From Miltoncostaea sp963762825 (lineage in GTDB: Bacteria; Actinomycetota; Thermoleophilia; Miltoncostaeales; Miltoncostaeaceae), in assembly GCA_963762825.1 (NCBI GenBank), contig CAVXLZ010000001.1:868001-932000 (forward strand): DNA of 64,000 nucleotides, written 5' to 3'. This document shows positions 43,949-52,824 of the stretch, piece by piece. Positions within the stretch are counted from its first letter, which is position 1; each line of letters begins with the position of its first letter. The position numbers and the translations under genes were made by a program. The notes under the pieces were generated by a model. It was given only the letters and a program-made list of their open reading frames with translations, was not told where the DNA came from and searched no databases.

Positions 43949-44919
43949 CCGGGCACGTCTTCGCTCGTGTCGTCGGCGATGTGCTCGCCCGTCAGGGTCA
44001 GGAAGACGTCGTCGAGTGAGGGCTGGCGCAGGCCGATGTCCTCCACCGCGATGCCCGCGACGACAAGGGCGTCGGCCAGGGCCGACACGGCGCTCGGGCC
44101 CTCTTCGGTCGGCGCCTGGACGGAGCGGCCTGCCGGATCGACGCCGGGCTCCACGCCGGTCGTCCTCCGCACCAGATCGACGAGCGGCTCCAGGGCCCCG
44201 CTGTCGGCCACCGTCGCGAAGACCTGAGCGCCGCCCACCTGGCGCTTCAGCTCGCGCGCGTCGCCCTGGGCGATCACCCGGCCGCGGTCGACCACCACGA
44301 TGTCGTCGGCGAGGCGATCGGCCTCCTCCAGGTACTGGGTGGTCAGCAGAATCGTCGCCCCCTCCCCCACCAGCGTCTCGAGCACGTCCCAGAGCTCGTT
44401 GCGGGCCCGGGGATCCAGCCCCGTCGTCGGCTCGTCGAGGAACAGGACATCCGGCCGTGCGACCAGCGTGGCGGCGAGATCGAGCTTGCGCCGCATGCCC
44501 CCGGAGTACGTCTTCGCCAGCCGCCCGCCCGCATCGGTCAGATCGAACTGCCGCAGCAGCTCGTCGGCCCGCGCCCTCGCGGTGCGACGGCCGAGGTGGT
44601 GGAGCTCGCCGATCATCACGAGGTTCTCGCGCCCCGTGAGGAGCCCGTCGACGGTGGCGTCCTGGGCCGCGAGGCCGAGCACGCGCCGCACGGCACGGGG
44701 ATCGCCCGCGACGTCGATGCCGGCGACCCACGCCGAGCCCTCATCGGCCTCGGTGAGGGTGGTGAGCACCCGCACGGCCGTCGTCTTGCCGGCCCCGTTC
44801 GGCCCGAGGAGGCCGCAGACGGTGCCGCGCGGCACCTCGAAGGAGACCCCGTCGAGCGCGGTCTTGTCGCCGTAGCGCTTGACCAGGCCCTGCACCTCGA
44901 TGGCGACCGACGCGATCAC
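43945..44919 (-). CDS. Daunorubicin-resistance-type ABC exporter ATPase (DrrA-like)
   Basis: A 324-residue ATPase: Walker A GLLGPNGAGKTTAVRVLT, signature KTYSGGMRRKLDLAATL, Walker B PDVLFLDEPTTGLDPRARNE, H-loop ILLTTQYLEEADRLADD. The C-terminal 80 residues (VDPAGRSVQAPTEEGPSAV, IGLRQPSLDDVFLTLTGEH) form the DrrA regulatory tail. It energises the DrrB-like permease. GTG 44919 is preferred to ATG 44943 because a GATTCT hexamer (44926-44931) lies six nucleotides before it, as at several other first genes; the longer start would sit across the promoter. Confidence 0.9.
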   Translation of the reverse strand: MIASVAIEVQGLVKRYGDKTALDGVSFEVPRGTVCGLLGPNGAGKTTAVRVLTTLTEADEGSAWVAGIDVAGDPRAVRRVLGLAAQDATVDGLLTGRENLVMIGELHHLGRRTARARADELLRQFDLTDAGGRLAKTYSGGMRRKLDLAATLVARPDVLFLDEPTTGLDPRARNELWDVLETLVGEGATILLTTQYLEEADRLADDIVVVDRGRVIAQGDARELKRQVGGAQVFATVADSGALEPLVDLVRRTTGVEPGVDPAGRSVQAPTEEGPSAVSALADALVVAGIAVEDIGLRQPSLDDVFLTLTGEHIADDTSEDVPG

Positions 44920-44925
44920 GGCGTC

Positions 44926-44931
44926 AGAATC
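44926..44931 (-). promoter_or_regulatory. -10-like hexamer of the ABC exporter operon
   Basis: GATTCT on the minus strand, six nucleotides before GTG 44919. Same spacing as the hexamers before punA, add, uvrA and uvrB. Supports the shorter ATPase start. Confidence 0.35.
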
Positions 44932-44998
44932 GCATCTGCGCATGAAGCGCGCCCCGCCTCGGTGCCGGGCCGAAGCCGGGCACCGAGGGCGTGCGAGT

Positions 44999-46334
44999 TC
45001 AAGCGGAGCTGCCCGCCGCGATCTTGCGGAGGTCGAGGGCCTCGTTCAGGACGGCCTCGTCGACGCCGTGCTCTCGTGCGACCTCGCGAAGGCCCCGGCC
45101 GCTGGCGGTCGCCTCCTTGACGATCGCCGCGCCCTTGTCGTATCCGATGATCGGGTTGAGGGCCGTCGCCACCTGCAGGTTGCTCTCGGCCAGCTCCTCC
45201 AACCGCGGCAGATTCGGCTCGATGCCCGCAATGCAGCGGTCGGCGAACAGGTGCGAGGTGGTGGTGAGCAGGTGGATCGAGCCCAGCAGGTTGCGGGCCA
45301 TCAGCGGGATGCGCACGTTGAGCTCGAAGTTGCCCTGCATGCCGCCGATCGTGATCGCCGTGTCGTTGCCGATCACCTGTGCGGAGACCTGCAGCACGAC
45401 CTCGGGGATCACCGGGTTCACCTTGCCCGGCATGATCGACGAGCCCTTCTGGAGCTCGGGCAGGAACACCTCGGCGAGGCCGGCCCGCGGGCCGCTGCCG
45501 AGGATGCGCGATGTCGTTGGCGATCTTGGTGAGGGAGACGGCCACCACCTTGAGCGCCCCGGAGACCTCGACGAGGCCGTCACGGGCACCCTGCGCCTCG
45601 AAGCCGTCGACCGGCGCCGCGATCGGCAGGCCGGTGTCGGCGACCAGGCGCGCCCGCACGCGGGCGGCGAACTCGGGGTGGGTGTTGAGGCCGGTGCCCG
45701 CGGCGGTGCCGCCGAGGGGGAGCTGGCCGAGGCGCTTGGTGGCGTCGGACACGCGGTCCCGGCCCTGGCGGATCTGGGCCGCGTAGCCCGCGAACTCCTG
45801 GCCGAGCGTGACCGGGACGGCGTCCATCAGGTGCGTGCGGCCGGTCTTGACGATGTCCTTCCACGCCTCGGCCTTGGCACCGAGGGCGTCGGCGAGGTGG
45901 TCGAGCGCAGGCAGCAGCCGGTCCACGACCTCCTGCAGGGCGGCCGCGTGGACGGCCGACGGGAACACGTCGTTCGAGCTCTGGCCGAAGTTGACGTGGT
46001 CGTTCGGGTGGACGCCCTCGCCTGCGAGGTTCGCGATCACCTCGTTGGCGTTCATGTTCGATGACGTGCCCGAGCCGGTCTGGAAGACGTCGACCGGGAA
46101 CTGGTCGTCGTGCTTCCCGTCGGCGACCTCGGCGGCGGCCGTGGCGACCCTCTCGGCGGTGCCGGCGTCGATCAGGCCGAGCTCGCCGTTCACCAGCGCC
46201 GCGGCCCCCTTGATCCGGCCCAGCCAGCGGACGACCGGAATCGGTACGCGCTCGCCGGACACCGGGAAGTTCTCGACCGCCTTGCGGGTTTCCCCGCCCC
46301 AGAGCTCCGCCACCATCTCCCCCTCGATCGACAT
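44999..46334 (-). CDS. fumC: Class II fumarate hydratase (one frameshift)
   Basis: Fumarase C of about 444 residues. First frame: RKAVENFPVSGERVPIPVVR, QTGSGTSSNMNANEV, VNFGQSSNDVFPSAVH, KTGRTHLMDAVPVTLGQEF and SLTKIANDI. After one extra G near 45510 (ATC-GCGC-ATC), the second frame has LGSGPRAGLAEVFLPELQKG and the superfamily signature GSSIMPGKVNPVIPEV, then the C-terminal domain to ALDLRKIAAGSSA. The 1336-nt span minus one base is 445 codons. A central TCA-cycle enzyme is unlikely to be a pseudogene, so a sequence error is more likely. ATG 46334 is preceded by TAGGAT at about 14 nt. Confidence 0.88.
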
Positions 46335-46365
46335 CGATGCGGCCGCAGATCCTACAGCTGGGCGA

Positions 46366-47703
46366 TCAGTCCGAATGTCCCCCGAGGGCTGCGAGCTCGC
46401 GCAGGATCTCCATCGCGGCAACCGTCCCCACCTCGAGGTACTCGACGCGCAGGTGCTCGTCGGGGCCGTGGATCGCATCGTCCGGGAGGCCGAAGCCCGT
46501 CAGGACGGTGGGCACGCCCCGCTCCGCGAGCACCGCCACGACGGGGAGGGTGCCTCCCAGGCGCACGGGCGCCGGCCGCCATCCGGTGGCGCGCTCGATG
46601 CCATCCGACGCCGCGGCCAGCACGGGATGGGCGGGGTCGAGGACGGCGGGCGATGCCAGGCCGAGATCCTCGATATCCACCTCGGCTCCGTGGGGTGCGG
46701 CGGCGCGCAGCAGCTCGTCGAGCGTCGCGGCGATGGCGGGCGCATCCTGTCCCGGAGCAAGGCGCAGCGACAGCGTGGCCATCGCGACCCCCGGGACGTT
46801 CGTCTTCACCGCGTCGGGCTCACCGCATGCGAGGCCGTGGACGTCCAGCGACGGCGACGCCAGCGTGCGCATGTGGAAACCCTCGGCGGCCCCGCCGTCG
46901 GCCGGCCGCAGACCGGCGCCGGCCAGGGCCTCCGCGCCCCCGGGGAGGTCGCTCCATGCCTCGACCTCGCTCGCGCCGGCGGAGGCGACCCCCGCGTAGA
47001 GGGCATCGGGCAACCGCCCCTCGCGCGGCACGACCGCGGCCAGGATCCCCATCAGGGCGTGGGCGGCGTTGAGCGCGGCGCCCCCGAAGAGGCCGCTGTG
47101 GGCGTCGCTCGCTGCCGAGCGCACGCGGATGCGGCGATAGACCATGCCCCGTACGCCGGTGCAGACGGCCGGACGGCCCGGGCCGATCATCGGGCTGTCG
47201 AAGATGATGGCCGCGAGCGTGTCCTCGGTGTCGGCCGCGAAGTGCCGGAGCGCCGAGTCGCCGCCGCACTCCTCCTCCCCCTCCACGACGAAGGCCGCGC
47301 GCACCGGCAGCTCGCCGGCCGCGGCCAGGCGCTGGACGGCGGCGATCAGCATGAAGAGATTGCCCTTGTCGTCGCTCGCCCCCCGTGCGTAGAGGTTCCC
47401 GTCGCGCACGGTGGGCTCGAAGGGCGGAGTGGTCCAGAGAGCCAGATCGCCGGCCGGCTGCACGTCGTAGTGGCCGTAGAGGACGACCCTCGGAGCCGAG
47501 GGGTAGCCCGGACTGGCGGCGACCTCGCCCAGCACGAGGGGCTTCCCCGTGCCCCTGACGATCCTGGCATCCCCGCCCGCGAGCACGATCTCCTCGACCA
47601 CCATCGCCGCGGCACGCTCCATGTCGGGGGAGTGCTCCGGCAGGGCGCTGACGCTCGGCACCCGCAGCAGGGCCTCGAGGCGCTCCATCTCGGCGGCGGT
47701 CAT
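46366..47703 (-). CDS. M20-family metallodipeptidase
   Basis: A 445-residue M20 peptidase of the carnosinase/CNDP-like type. Metal-site motifs: VVLYGHYDVQPAG (His-x-Asp), GNLYARGASDDKGNLF, EGEEECGGDSA (Glu-Glu) and GRPAVCTGVRGMVY leading to the lid domain DAHSGLFGGAALN; the final ligand is in DAIHGPDEHLRVEYLEVG. It probably trims di- or small peptides. The start ATG has TAGACT seven nucleotides upstream, suggesting a leaderless transcript. That hexamer overlaps the start codon of the divergent acetyltransferase gene. Confidence 0.88.
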   Translation of the reverse strand: MTAAEMERLEALLRVPSVSALPEHSPDMERAAAMVVEEIVLAGGDARIVRGTGKPLVLGEVAASPGYPSAPRVVLYGHYDVQPAGDLALWTTPPFEPTVRDGNLYARGASDDKGNLFMLIAAVQRLAAAGELPVRAAFVVEGEEECGGDSALRHFAADTEDTLAAIIFDSPMIGPGRPAVCTGVRGMVYRRIRVRSAASDAHSGLFGGAALNAAHALMGILAAVVPREGRLPDALYAGVASAGASEVEAWSDLPGGAEALAGAGLRPADGGAAEGFHMRTLASPSLDVHGLACGEPDAVKTNVPGVAMATLSLRLAPGQDAPAIAATLDELLRAAAPHGAEVDIEDLGLASPAVLDPAHPVLAAASDGIERATGWRPAPVRLGGTLPVVAVLAERGVPTVLTGFGLPDDAIHGPDEHLRVEYLEVGTVAAMEILRELAALGGHSD

Positions 47704-47710
47704 CCCTGGC

Positions 47711-47716
47711 AGTCTA
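47711..47716 (-). promoter_or_regulatory. -10 hexamer of the M20 peptidase gene
   Basis: TAGACT on the minus strand lies seven nucleotides before the peptidase ATG and overlaps the first base of the divergent GNAT start at 47716, so the two genes are separated by only 12 bp. Confidence 0.4.
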
Positions 47717-48270
47717 TGGCGATGCCCGCAATCGATGTCTCCTCGGTCGAGGTTCTCACCGAGCGCCTGCTGCTGCGGCCTCCGCGTGAGGAGGACTTCC
47801 CCGCGTTCGCCGCCTTCGCTGCCGATCCGGTGGCGATGGAGTTCCTCGGAGGGGTGCAGCCGGCGCCGGTCGCGTGGCGCTCCTTCCTCTCATCCGTCGG
47901 AGGGTGGCACGTCCAGGGCTTCGGGATCTTCTCGGCGATCGAGCGCGAGACCGGCGAGTGGGTGGGTCGCCTCGGACCGATCGAGCCCCTCGGCTGGCCG
48001 GGCACCGAGGTGGGCTGGGGCATCGTGCGCTCGCGCTGGGGCCGGGGCTACGCCACCGAAGGCGCCGCAGCCGCGATGGACTACGCGATCGACCGCCTGG
48101 GCTGGGCCGAGGTGGTCCACTGCATCGAGGACGAGAACGCCGCCTCGATCCGCGTGGCCGAGAGGCTCGGCTCGCGGCGGCTGCGGACAGCGCGACTCCC
48201 GCCGCCGAACGAGGTGGACCTGGTGGTGTGGGGCCAGACGGCCGAGGACTGGCGCGCCCGCAGGAGGTAG
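47716..48270 (+). CDS. GNAT acetyltransferase, RimJ/RimL type
   Basis: A 184-residue acetyltransferase. Signature pieces: LTERLLLRPPREEDFPAFAA, GEWVGRLGPIEPLGWPGTEV, the acetyl-CoA-binding GWGIVRSRWGRGYATEGAAA and VVHCIEDENAASIRVAERLG. This is the ribosomal-protein-serine-acetyltransferase-like (RimL) subgroup, used for many N-acetylations; substrate unknown. Two near starts, ATG 47716 and ATG 47722, are both possible. Its promoter must overlap the divergent M20 gene start. Confidence 0.85.
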   Translation: MAMPAIDVSSVEVLTERLLLRPPREEDFPAFAAFAADPVAMEFLGGVQPAPVAWRSFLSSVGGWHVQGFGIFSAIERETGEWVGRLGPIEPLGWPGTEVGWGIVRSRWGRGYATEGAAAAMDYAIDRLGWAEVVHCIEDENAASIRVAERLGSRRLRTARLPPPNEVDLVVWGQTAEDWRARRR

Positions 48271-48339
48271 GGCCGTCGGTGCCGTTGATGAGCGCGAGGC
48301 CTTCCTTCGCGCCCCTCGTCTCGTCAGAGCGGGCGTCCA

Positions 48340-48669
48340 TCACCGCCGCCACCTCACCGGTCCCGACGGACGCATCCGCCGCAGGCCACCGGCGACGACC
48401 ACACCGCACGCGAGGGCGAGTGCGCCCCACAATGGGGAGAGCCCGTACGCGAACAGCATCGGCCATCCCACGACTCCCGCCGTGAGCGCGGCGAAGCCCT
48501 CTGCCGGCCGTGGTGGGGCCAAGGACGCGGCGGCGGTCCCCGCACCCACGAGCCACAGCACCAGTGCTGCTCCGAGCAACACCGGAAACGCCCCGGGGAG
48601 GCCCACCAGCGGCACCGCGAGCGCCCCCACGAGGCCGGCCGCCGCCAATACCGCCCCGGCGATGCCCAT
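48340..48669 (-). CDS. Small membrane protein, unknown
   Basis: A 109-residue hydrophobic protein with about four predicted helices (AGAVLAAAGLVGALAVPLVG, FPVLLGAALVLWLVGAGTAA, FAALTAGVVGWPMLFAYGL, WGALALACGVVVAGGL) and a basic C-terminus (RRMRPSGPVRWRR). No family recognised. The ATG lies in TGATG after the phosphatase stop, so it is co-translated with the metallophosphatase and probably works in the same membrane assembly. Convergent with the GNAT gene 69 bp away. Confidence 0.65.
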   Translation of the reverse strand: MGIAGAVLAAAGLVGALAVPLVGLPGAFPVLLGAALVLWLVGAGTAAASLAPPRPAEGFAALTAGVVGWPMLFAYGLSPLWGALALACGVVVAGGLRRMRPSGPVRWRR

Positions 48670-49766
48670 CACGGCACCTCCACCCGATCTCGCACCCGAC
48701 CGCGTGAGTCGAGGAAGGTCATGACGGCGCGGTCGGGCCCGTCGTCCACCCGGACCAGCCCGAACACCGCGAGTGAGGCGAGCGCGTCGGCGGAGCGTGG
48801 GGTCAGTGCCTCGTCGGCGTTGCGAGGGGCGCCACCGGTTCCCACCGTGAGGGTGAGCACTCCGTCGATCATCCTGCGCTCGTACCGGTGGTTGTGACCG
48901 GCGAAGACCGCCGTCACCCTGCCGCGGGCGATGGCCAGGACGGGGTTGCCGGGTTGCGGCGGCCGGTGCACGACGATGTAGGTCCGACGCGCGCCGGGCC
49001 GTTCCAGAGCGGCGCGGGTGGCCGCCACATCGGCAGCGTCGGCCTCGAGCCCGAGCACCACGAAGCGCAGTGGCCCATAGTCGCGCACGTAGCGATGGCC
49101 GCCACCGGGCAGGCCGAGAGCTCGCGCCACATCGCGGCCGCCGAAGTAGGCGATGTCGTGCTCGCCGAGCGTCGCGACGAACGGCCCCTGCGCGAGGAGC
49201 GCGCGCATGGGGGCGAAGATGTTCCGGTCGAAGAGCACCGGGGCGGCCAGCAGGTAGCTGTTGTCGCCCGGCACCACGGTGAAGGCCGGCTGCTGGGCCG
49301 CGGCCACACGCCCGACGGCCCACTCGTCCTCACCGCCCGCGCCGTAGTCGCCGAAGGCCGTGAAGCGGACGGGGGCGCGCGGATCGACCGGCGCGGTCGT
49401 GAGCGTTCCCGCGGCCCGCGCCTGGCCGTCGACGACCGCCACCCACCCCTGCCGCGCGCCCGGCGCCAGCCCCCGCAGACGGCCGTCCGAGCTCGTCACG
49501 GTCCGGCCGTCGGGTGTCGTGGCCACGATCTCGACCGGCCGGTCGCCCTCCACCCGCCACCTGAGCGTGGCGGTCGTCGTGCCGACCTCCACCAGGTACG
49601 GACCGCGGGTGAACGGGTCGGGCTCGGTGGGCAGCACGTAGCGAAACCAGTAGAAGACGACCGCCCCGACCATCAGGACCATCAGCGCCGCCACGATGGC
49701 CATCGCGACCGACGCGCGGCGAAGGCGGCGCTCCTGCGGGGTCAGGGGCGATGTGGTTCCGCTCAC
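48669..49766 (-). CDS. Membrane-anchored calcineurin-like phosphatase
   Basis: A 365-residue protein. One N-terminal helix (VAMAIVAALMVLMVGAVVFY) anchors it, followed by a fibronectin-like domain (RGPYLVEVGTTTATLRW) and a purple-acid-phosphatase-like metallophosphatase: TAFGDYGAGG, TVVPGDNSY, TLGEHDIAYF (GEHD in place of the usual GNHE/D), TYIVVHRPPQP and AVFAGHNHRYER. The Glu in place of Asn in the third motif is unusual and may alter metal binding. GTG (GTGAGC) directly abuts the UPF0182 stop. Likely acts outside the membrane on phosphoesters; substrate unknown. Confidence 0.8.
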   Translation of the reverse strand: MSGTTSPLTPQERRLRRASVAMAIVAALMVLMVGAVVFYWFRYVLPTEPDPFTRGPYLVEVGTTTATLRWRVEGDRPVEIVATTPDGRTVTSSDGRLRGLAPGARQGWVAVVDGQARAAGTLTTAPVDPRAPVRFTAFGDYGAGGEDEWAVGRVAAAQQPAFTVVPGDNSYLLAAPVLFDRNIFAPMRALLAQGPFVATLGEHDIAYFGGRDVARALGLPGGGHRYVRDYGPLRFVVLGLEADAADVAATRAALERPGARRTYIVVHRPPQPGNPVLAIARGRVTAVFAGHNHRYERRMIDGVLTLTVGTGGAPRNADEALTPRSADALASLAVFGLVRVDDGPDRAVMTFLDSRGRVRDRVEVP

Positions 49767-52736
49767 CTACCCCGGCGCCTGAGCGCGCGTGCGCGCCCGC
49801 TCGAGGAGCGCCTCGAACTCACGCAGGCGCGTCGCGGCCGTCTCGTAGTCGCCCCTCCTCCAGGCCTCGCGATACGCCTCGTACTTGGCGGCAGCCTCGC
49901 GGACGAGGTCGCGGATACCCGTGGGGAGCGGCGTGCCTCCGGGCGTCCCACTGCCGCCGTCGGGTCCCGATGCCTGGCCGGCGAGAGCCGCTTCGAGGGC
50001 GTCGAGGAAGGTCGCCCCGGCGTAGATCTGGCCGTCTCCCAACGAGACGACCACCTGCCAGAGGGTGGGCAGGCTGTCGGCGGCCGTGTCGAGGTAGAGC
50101 GGTTGGACGTAGAGGAGGCCCTGCCCGATGGGCACCACGATGGTGTTGCCGCGCAGCACCTGATCGCGGCGCAGGCCGATCTGGGCCGAGAGCTCCGAGT
50201 CGCGGGCCACGCTGTTCACGAAGGTGTCCACCGAATCGAGCGAATCCTCGGCCACGTCGAAACGGAGCAGGCGCAACTGCCCGAACCGGTCCGGATCGCT
50301 CTCGGCGGTCAGCCAGGCGGAGAACGCGATTCCGCGCCCCTCGGTCGCCGGCTTGAAGTAGCGCAGGAGCAGGAAGCGCTCCTCCGCCTCGCCCGGCAAC
50401 ACGGCGTAGCTGTAGCGCGCCGGTGAGACGATGCGTCGGCCCTCCGTTCCGCGTCCGGTCGTCTCGACCGTCGGCGCCCAGGCGTCGTCGTTGGCGAAGA
50501 AGCGGTCCGTGTCGGTGACGTGGAAGCGCCCGAGCGCGGCGGCCTGGTAGTCGAACTGCTCCTCGCCATAGCGCAGGTGCGCGGCGATGCCGGCGGGGAT
50601 CTGCGACCGGTCGGAGAAGAGCTCCGGATAGACCTTGCGCCACGTGGCGATGATCGGATCCTCCTCGTCCATGACGTAGAGCTTCGTCTCGCCCGAGTAG
50701 GCGTCCATCACCGCGGTGATGGCGTGCCGCTGGTACGAGATCCCGTCGAAGTGGGCGGCGTACGGGTAGCGGTCGGTGCGCGTGTAGGCGTTCTGCATCA
50801 CGTACATCCGGCCGTCCTCGGCCACGAACCAGGGGTCCCTGTCGAGCGCCAGGAAGGGCGCCAGGCGACCGAGGCGCGCCGTCAGATCGCGGTGGATGAG
50901 GAGCTGGGCATCGGAGGTCTCCACACGCGAGAGGGCGTTCCAGAGCTGGCGGCCGCCGCCCAGGTAGGGCACGCCGCCGAGCTCGATGGTGAGGGCCAGG
51001 CGATGGTCCTCCACGCTGATCCCGGCGCCCTTCCAGGTGGCGGGCCTCTCGTCGGTGAACCCGTCGGGTTGATCGGTGTTCACGATGGCGAAGGGCATGT
51101 CGCGCTGAGCACCGTGGTAGATCTCCGGCCGGGCAAGCGGCGGATCGAGCCCGCGGGTGGGCAGCCCTCCCACGACGAACGACGGCCGCCCGGAGGGGTC
51201 GATCTGGTTCACCGGCGCCATTGCGATGCCGCGCCCGTGCGTGAACGAGAAGTGGCGACGCTGGAAGTCGGTGATCGCGGCGTAGTCGACCTCGCGGCCG
51301 AACACGAAGAGCGTCTGGGGAACCCCGTCGCGCACGTACCGGTCGAGATCCGCGTCCTGGCAGGTGTAGAAGCGGTTGATCGCCTGCAGGCGGCGACACG
51401 CCGCGAGCGCCGCCTCGAGGTCGAGGAAGCGGAGCGACCCCACCGATGCCGGCGCCTTCTCGATCGCCGCGCGGCTCACGCCGCCACGCCGGTAGGTGGC
51501 CCGCGTCGAGTCGATGCCGTCGAGGCCGGCCGCCGCCCGGGTCGATGTGAGGGTCGCCTCGATGTTCGGCCGCTCCACCTGCAGGGTCGAGCCACGGAGT
51601 CCGATGGCGTCGTAGAGCGCGGTGCCGACCGGGGCGATGATCAGGAGGGCGATCGACAGCGCGGTGGCGGCGACGCCGAACGACCAGGTCGGGATGCGGA
51701 AGGGCGCGTCGTTTCCGCGCAGGGCGGCGGCGGCCTGCTGGTTCACCGCCAGGGTGAGGGCCCCGGTGGGCCGGATCGCGACGACGAGAGCCGCGACCGG
51801 GACGACGAGGATGAGCCACCACGGACTGGCGAACACCACGAGCAGGACCACGACGAGCGCGACCACCGCGGTGGCCGCCCGGGCGATCGTCATCGTCGGG
51901 GTTCCGGCCAGCCGTCGGCGCACGGCGGGCACGGCGAGTGCGACCACGCCGAGTCCCAGAATGGCGATGACGATGGCCGCGACGGTTGTCGTGGGAATCC
52001 CGACGTCGCGCATCGCCCGGCCGGGGCCGGCGATCTGCTCGTCGCCCTGATGCACGGTGTCGTAGCGGCGGAACCAGACCAGGATCCCGACCGCCACCAG
52101 CGCGAGCCCGCCGTAGACCGACCCGAGGGTCCCCGCCCTCGCCAGGAGGGTCTGCTTGACGCCGACCGGTGCCTCGAAGGCGGTGGCGAAGAAGGCCACC
52201 GCCCCGATGGCGAGCAGCGCGACGATCAGCGCTCCGAGCGCCAGGGCGGCGAGGTCCCCCAGCACCGGCGCGGTGAAGATGAAGAAGCTGGCGTCGCGGC
52301 CGAACACGGGGTCGGTCTGCCCGAAGGAAACCGCCTCTCGGGCCGCGAGGATCGCATCGCGCTCACCGATCAGCGAGGGCACGAGCACGAGGACGGCGAG
52401 CAGGAAGACCGCCGCTCCCGCCGCCCAGCCGATCCGGCGTAGCGGGAGCAGCCCCACCCGGCGGCCCACCACGAGGCCGATGGGCAGGGCGAGCGCGATG
52501 GCTCCGACGAGGCCGAGCACGCCGAGCACGACCGAGGCCCGCAGCAGGGTCGAGTAGGCGCCGCCCATGCCGAGGCTGTCGAAGAACGCCCAGGTGATGG
52601 TGATGTGCGCCCACACCCGCAGGAGCAGGTAGCCCACCACCAGGATCGCGACGACCGCGATCGCCGTCGGGGCCAGCCACGATGCCCCCGGCCGGCCGGG
52701 TCCTGGTCTTCTGGGGAATGGGCGAACCTCGGCCAC
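49767..52736 (-). CDS. UPF0182 family membrane protein
   Basis: A 989-residue protein with about seven N-terminal transmembrane helices (for example WLAPTAIAVVAILVVGYLLL) and a large extracytoplasmic domain. Family blocks include DSLGMGGAYSTLLRASVVLG, VERPNIEATLTSTRAAAGLD, RHFSFTHGRGIAMAPVNQID and DAYSGETKLYVMDEEDPII. UPF0182 proteins are widespread in actinobacteria and cyanobacteria with unknown function. A linker rich in Gly/Pro (GPDGGSGTPGGTPLP) precedes a coiled-coil C-terminus (YEAYREAWRRGDYETAATRL). GTG start supported by AGAGGAG five nucleotides upstream; TAACCT (52778-52783) may be its -10. Confidence 0.93.
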   Translation of the reverse strand: MAEVRPFPRRPGPGRPGASWLAPTAIAVVAILVVGYLLLRVWAHITITWAFFDSLGMGGAYSTLLRASVVLGVLGLVGAIALALPIGLVVGRRVGLLPLRRIGWAAGAAVFLLAVLVLVPSLIGERDAILAAREAVSFGQTDPVFGRDASFFIFTAPVLGDLAALALGALIVALLAIGAVAFFATAFEAPVGVKQTLLARAGTLGSVYGGLALVAVGILVWFRRYDTVHQGDEQIAGPGRAMRDVGIPTTTVAAIVIAILGLGVVALAVPAVRRRLAGTPTMTIARAATAVVALVVVLLVVFASPWWLILVVPVAALVVAIRPTGALTLAVNQQAAAALRGNDAPFRIPTWSFGVAATALSIALLIIAPVGTALYDAIGLRGSTLQVERPNIEATLTSTRAAAGLDGIDSTRATYRRGGVSRAAIEKAPASVGSLRFLDLEAALAACRRLQAINRFYTCQDADLDRYVRDGVPQTLFVFGREVDYAAITDFQRRHFSFTHGRGIAMAPVNQIDPSGRPSFVVGGLPTRGLDPPLARPEIYHGAQRDMPFAIVNTDQPDGFTDERPATWKGAGISVEDHRLALTIELGGVPYLGGGRQLWNALSRVETSDAQLLIHRDLTARLGRLAPFLALDRDPWFVAEDGRMYVMQNAYTRTDRYPYAAHFDGISYQRHAITAVMDAYSGETKLYVMDEEDPIIATWRKVYPELFSDRSQIPAGIAAHLRYGEEQFDYQAAALGRFHVTDTDRFFANDDAWAPTVETTGRGTEGRRIVSPARYSYAVLPGEAEERFLLLRYFKPATEGRGIAFSAWLTAESDPDRFGQLRLLRFDVAEDSLDSVDTFVNSVARDSELSAQIGLRRDQVLRGNTIVVPIGQGLLYVQPLYLDTAADSLPTLWQVVVSLGDGQIYAGATFLDALEAALAGQASGPDGGSGTPGGTPLPTGIRDLVREAAAKYEAYREAWRRGDYETAATRLREFEALLERARTRAQAPG

Positions 52737-52824
52737 GATCGCTCCTCTCGGGCGGGGCGCGGATCGGCCCCCGAGGGAGGTTAGCCGAGGGCGGCGCGCG
52801 CGCCGGGGGGTCCTCCGTCCCCGA

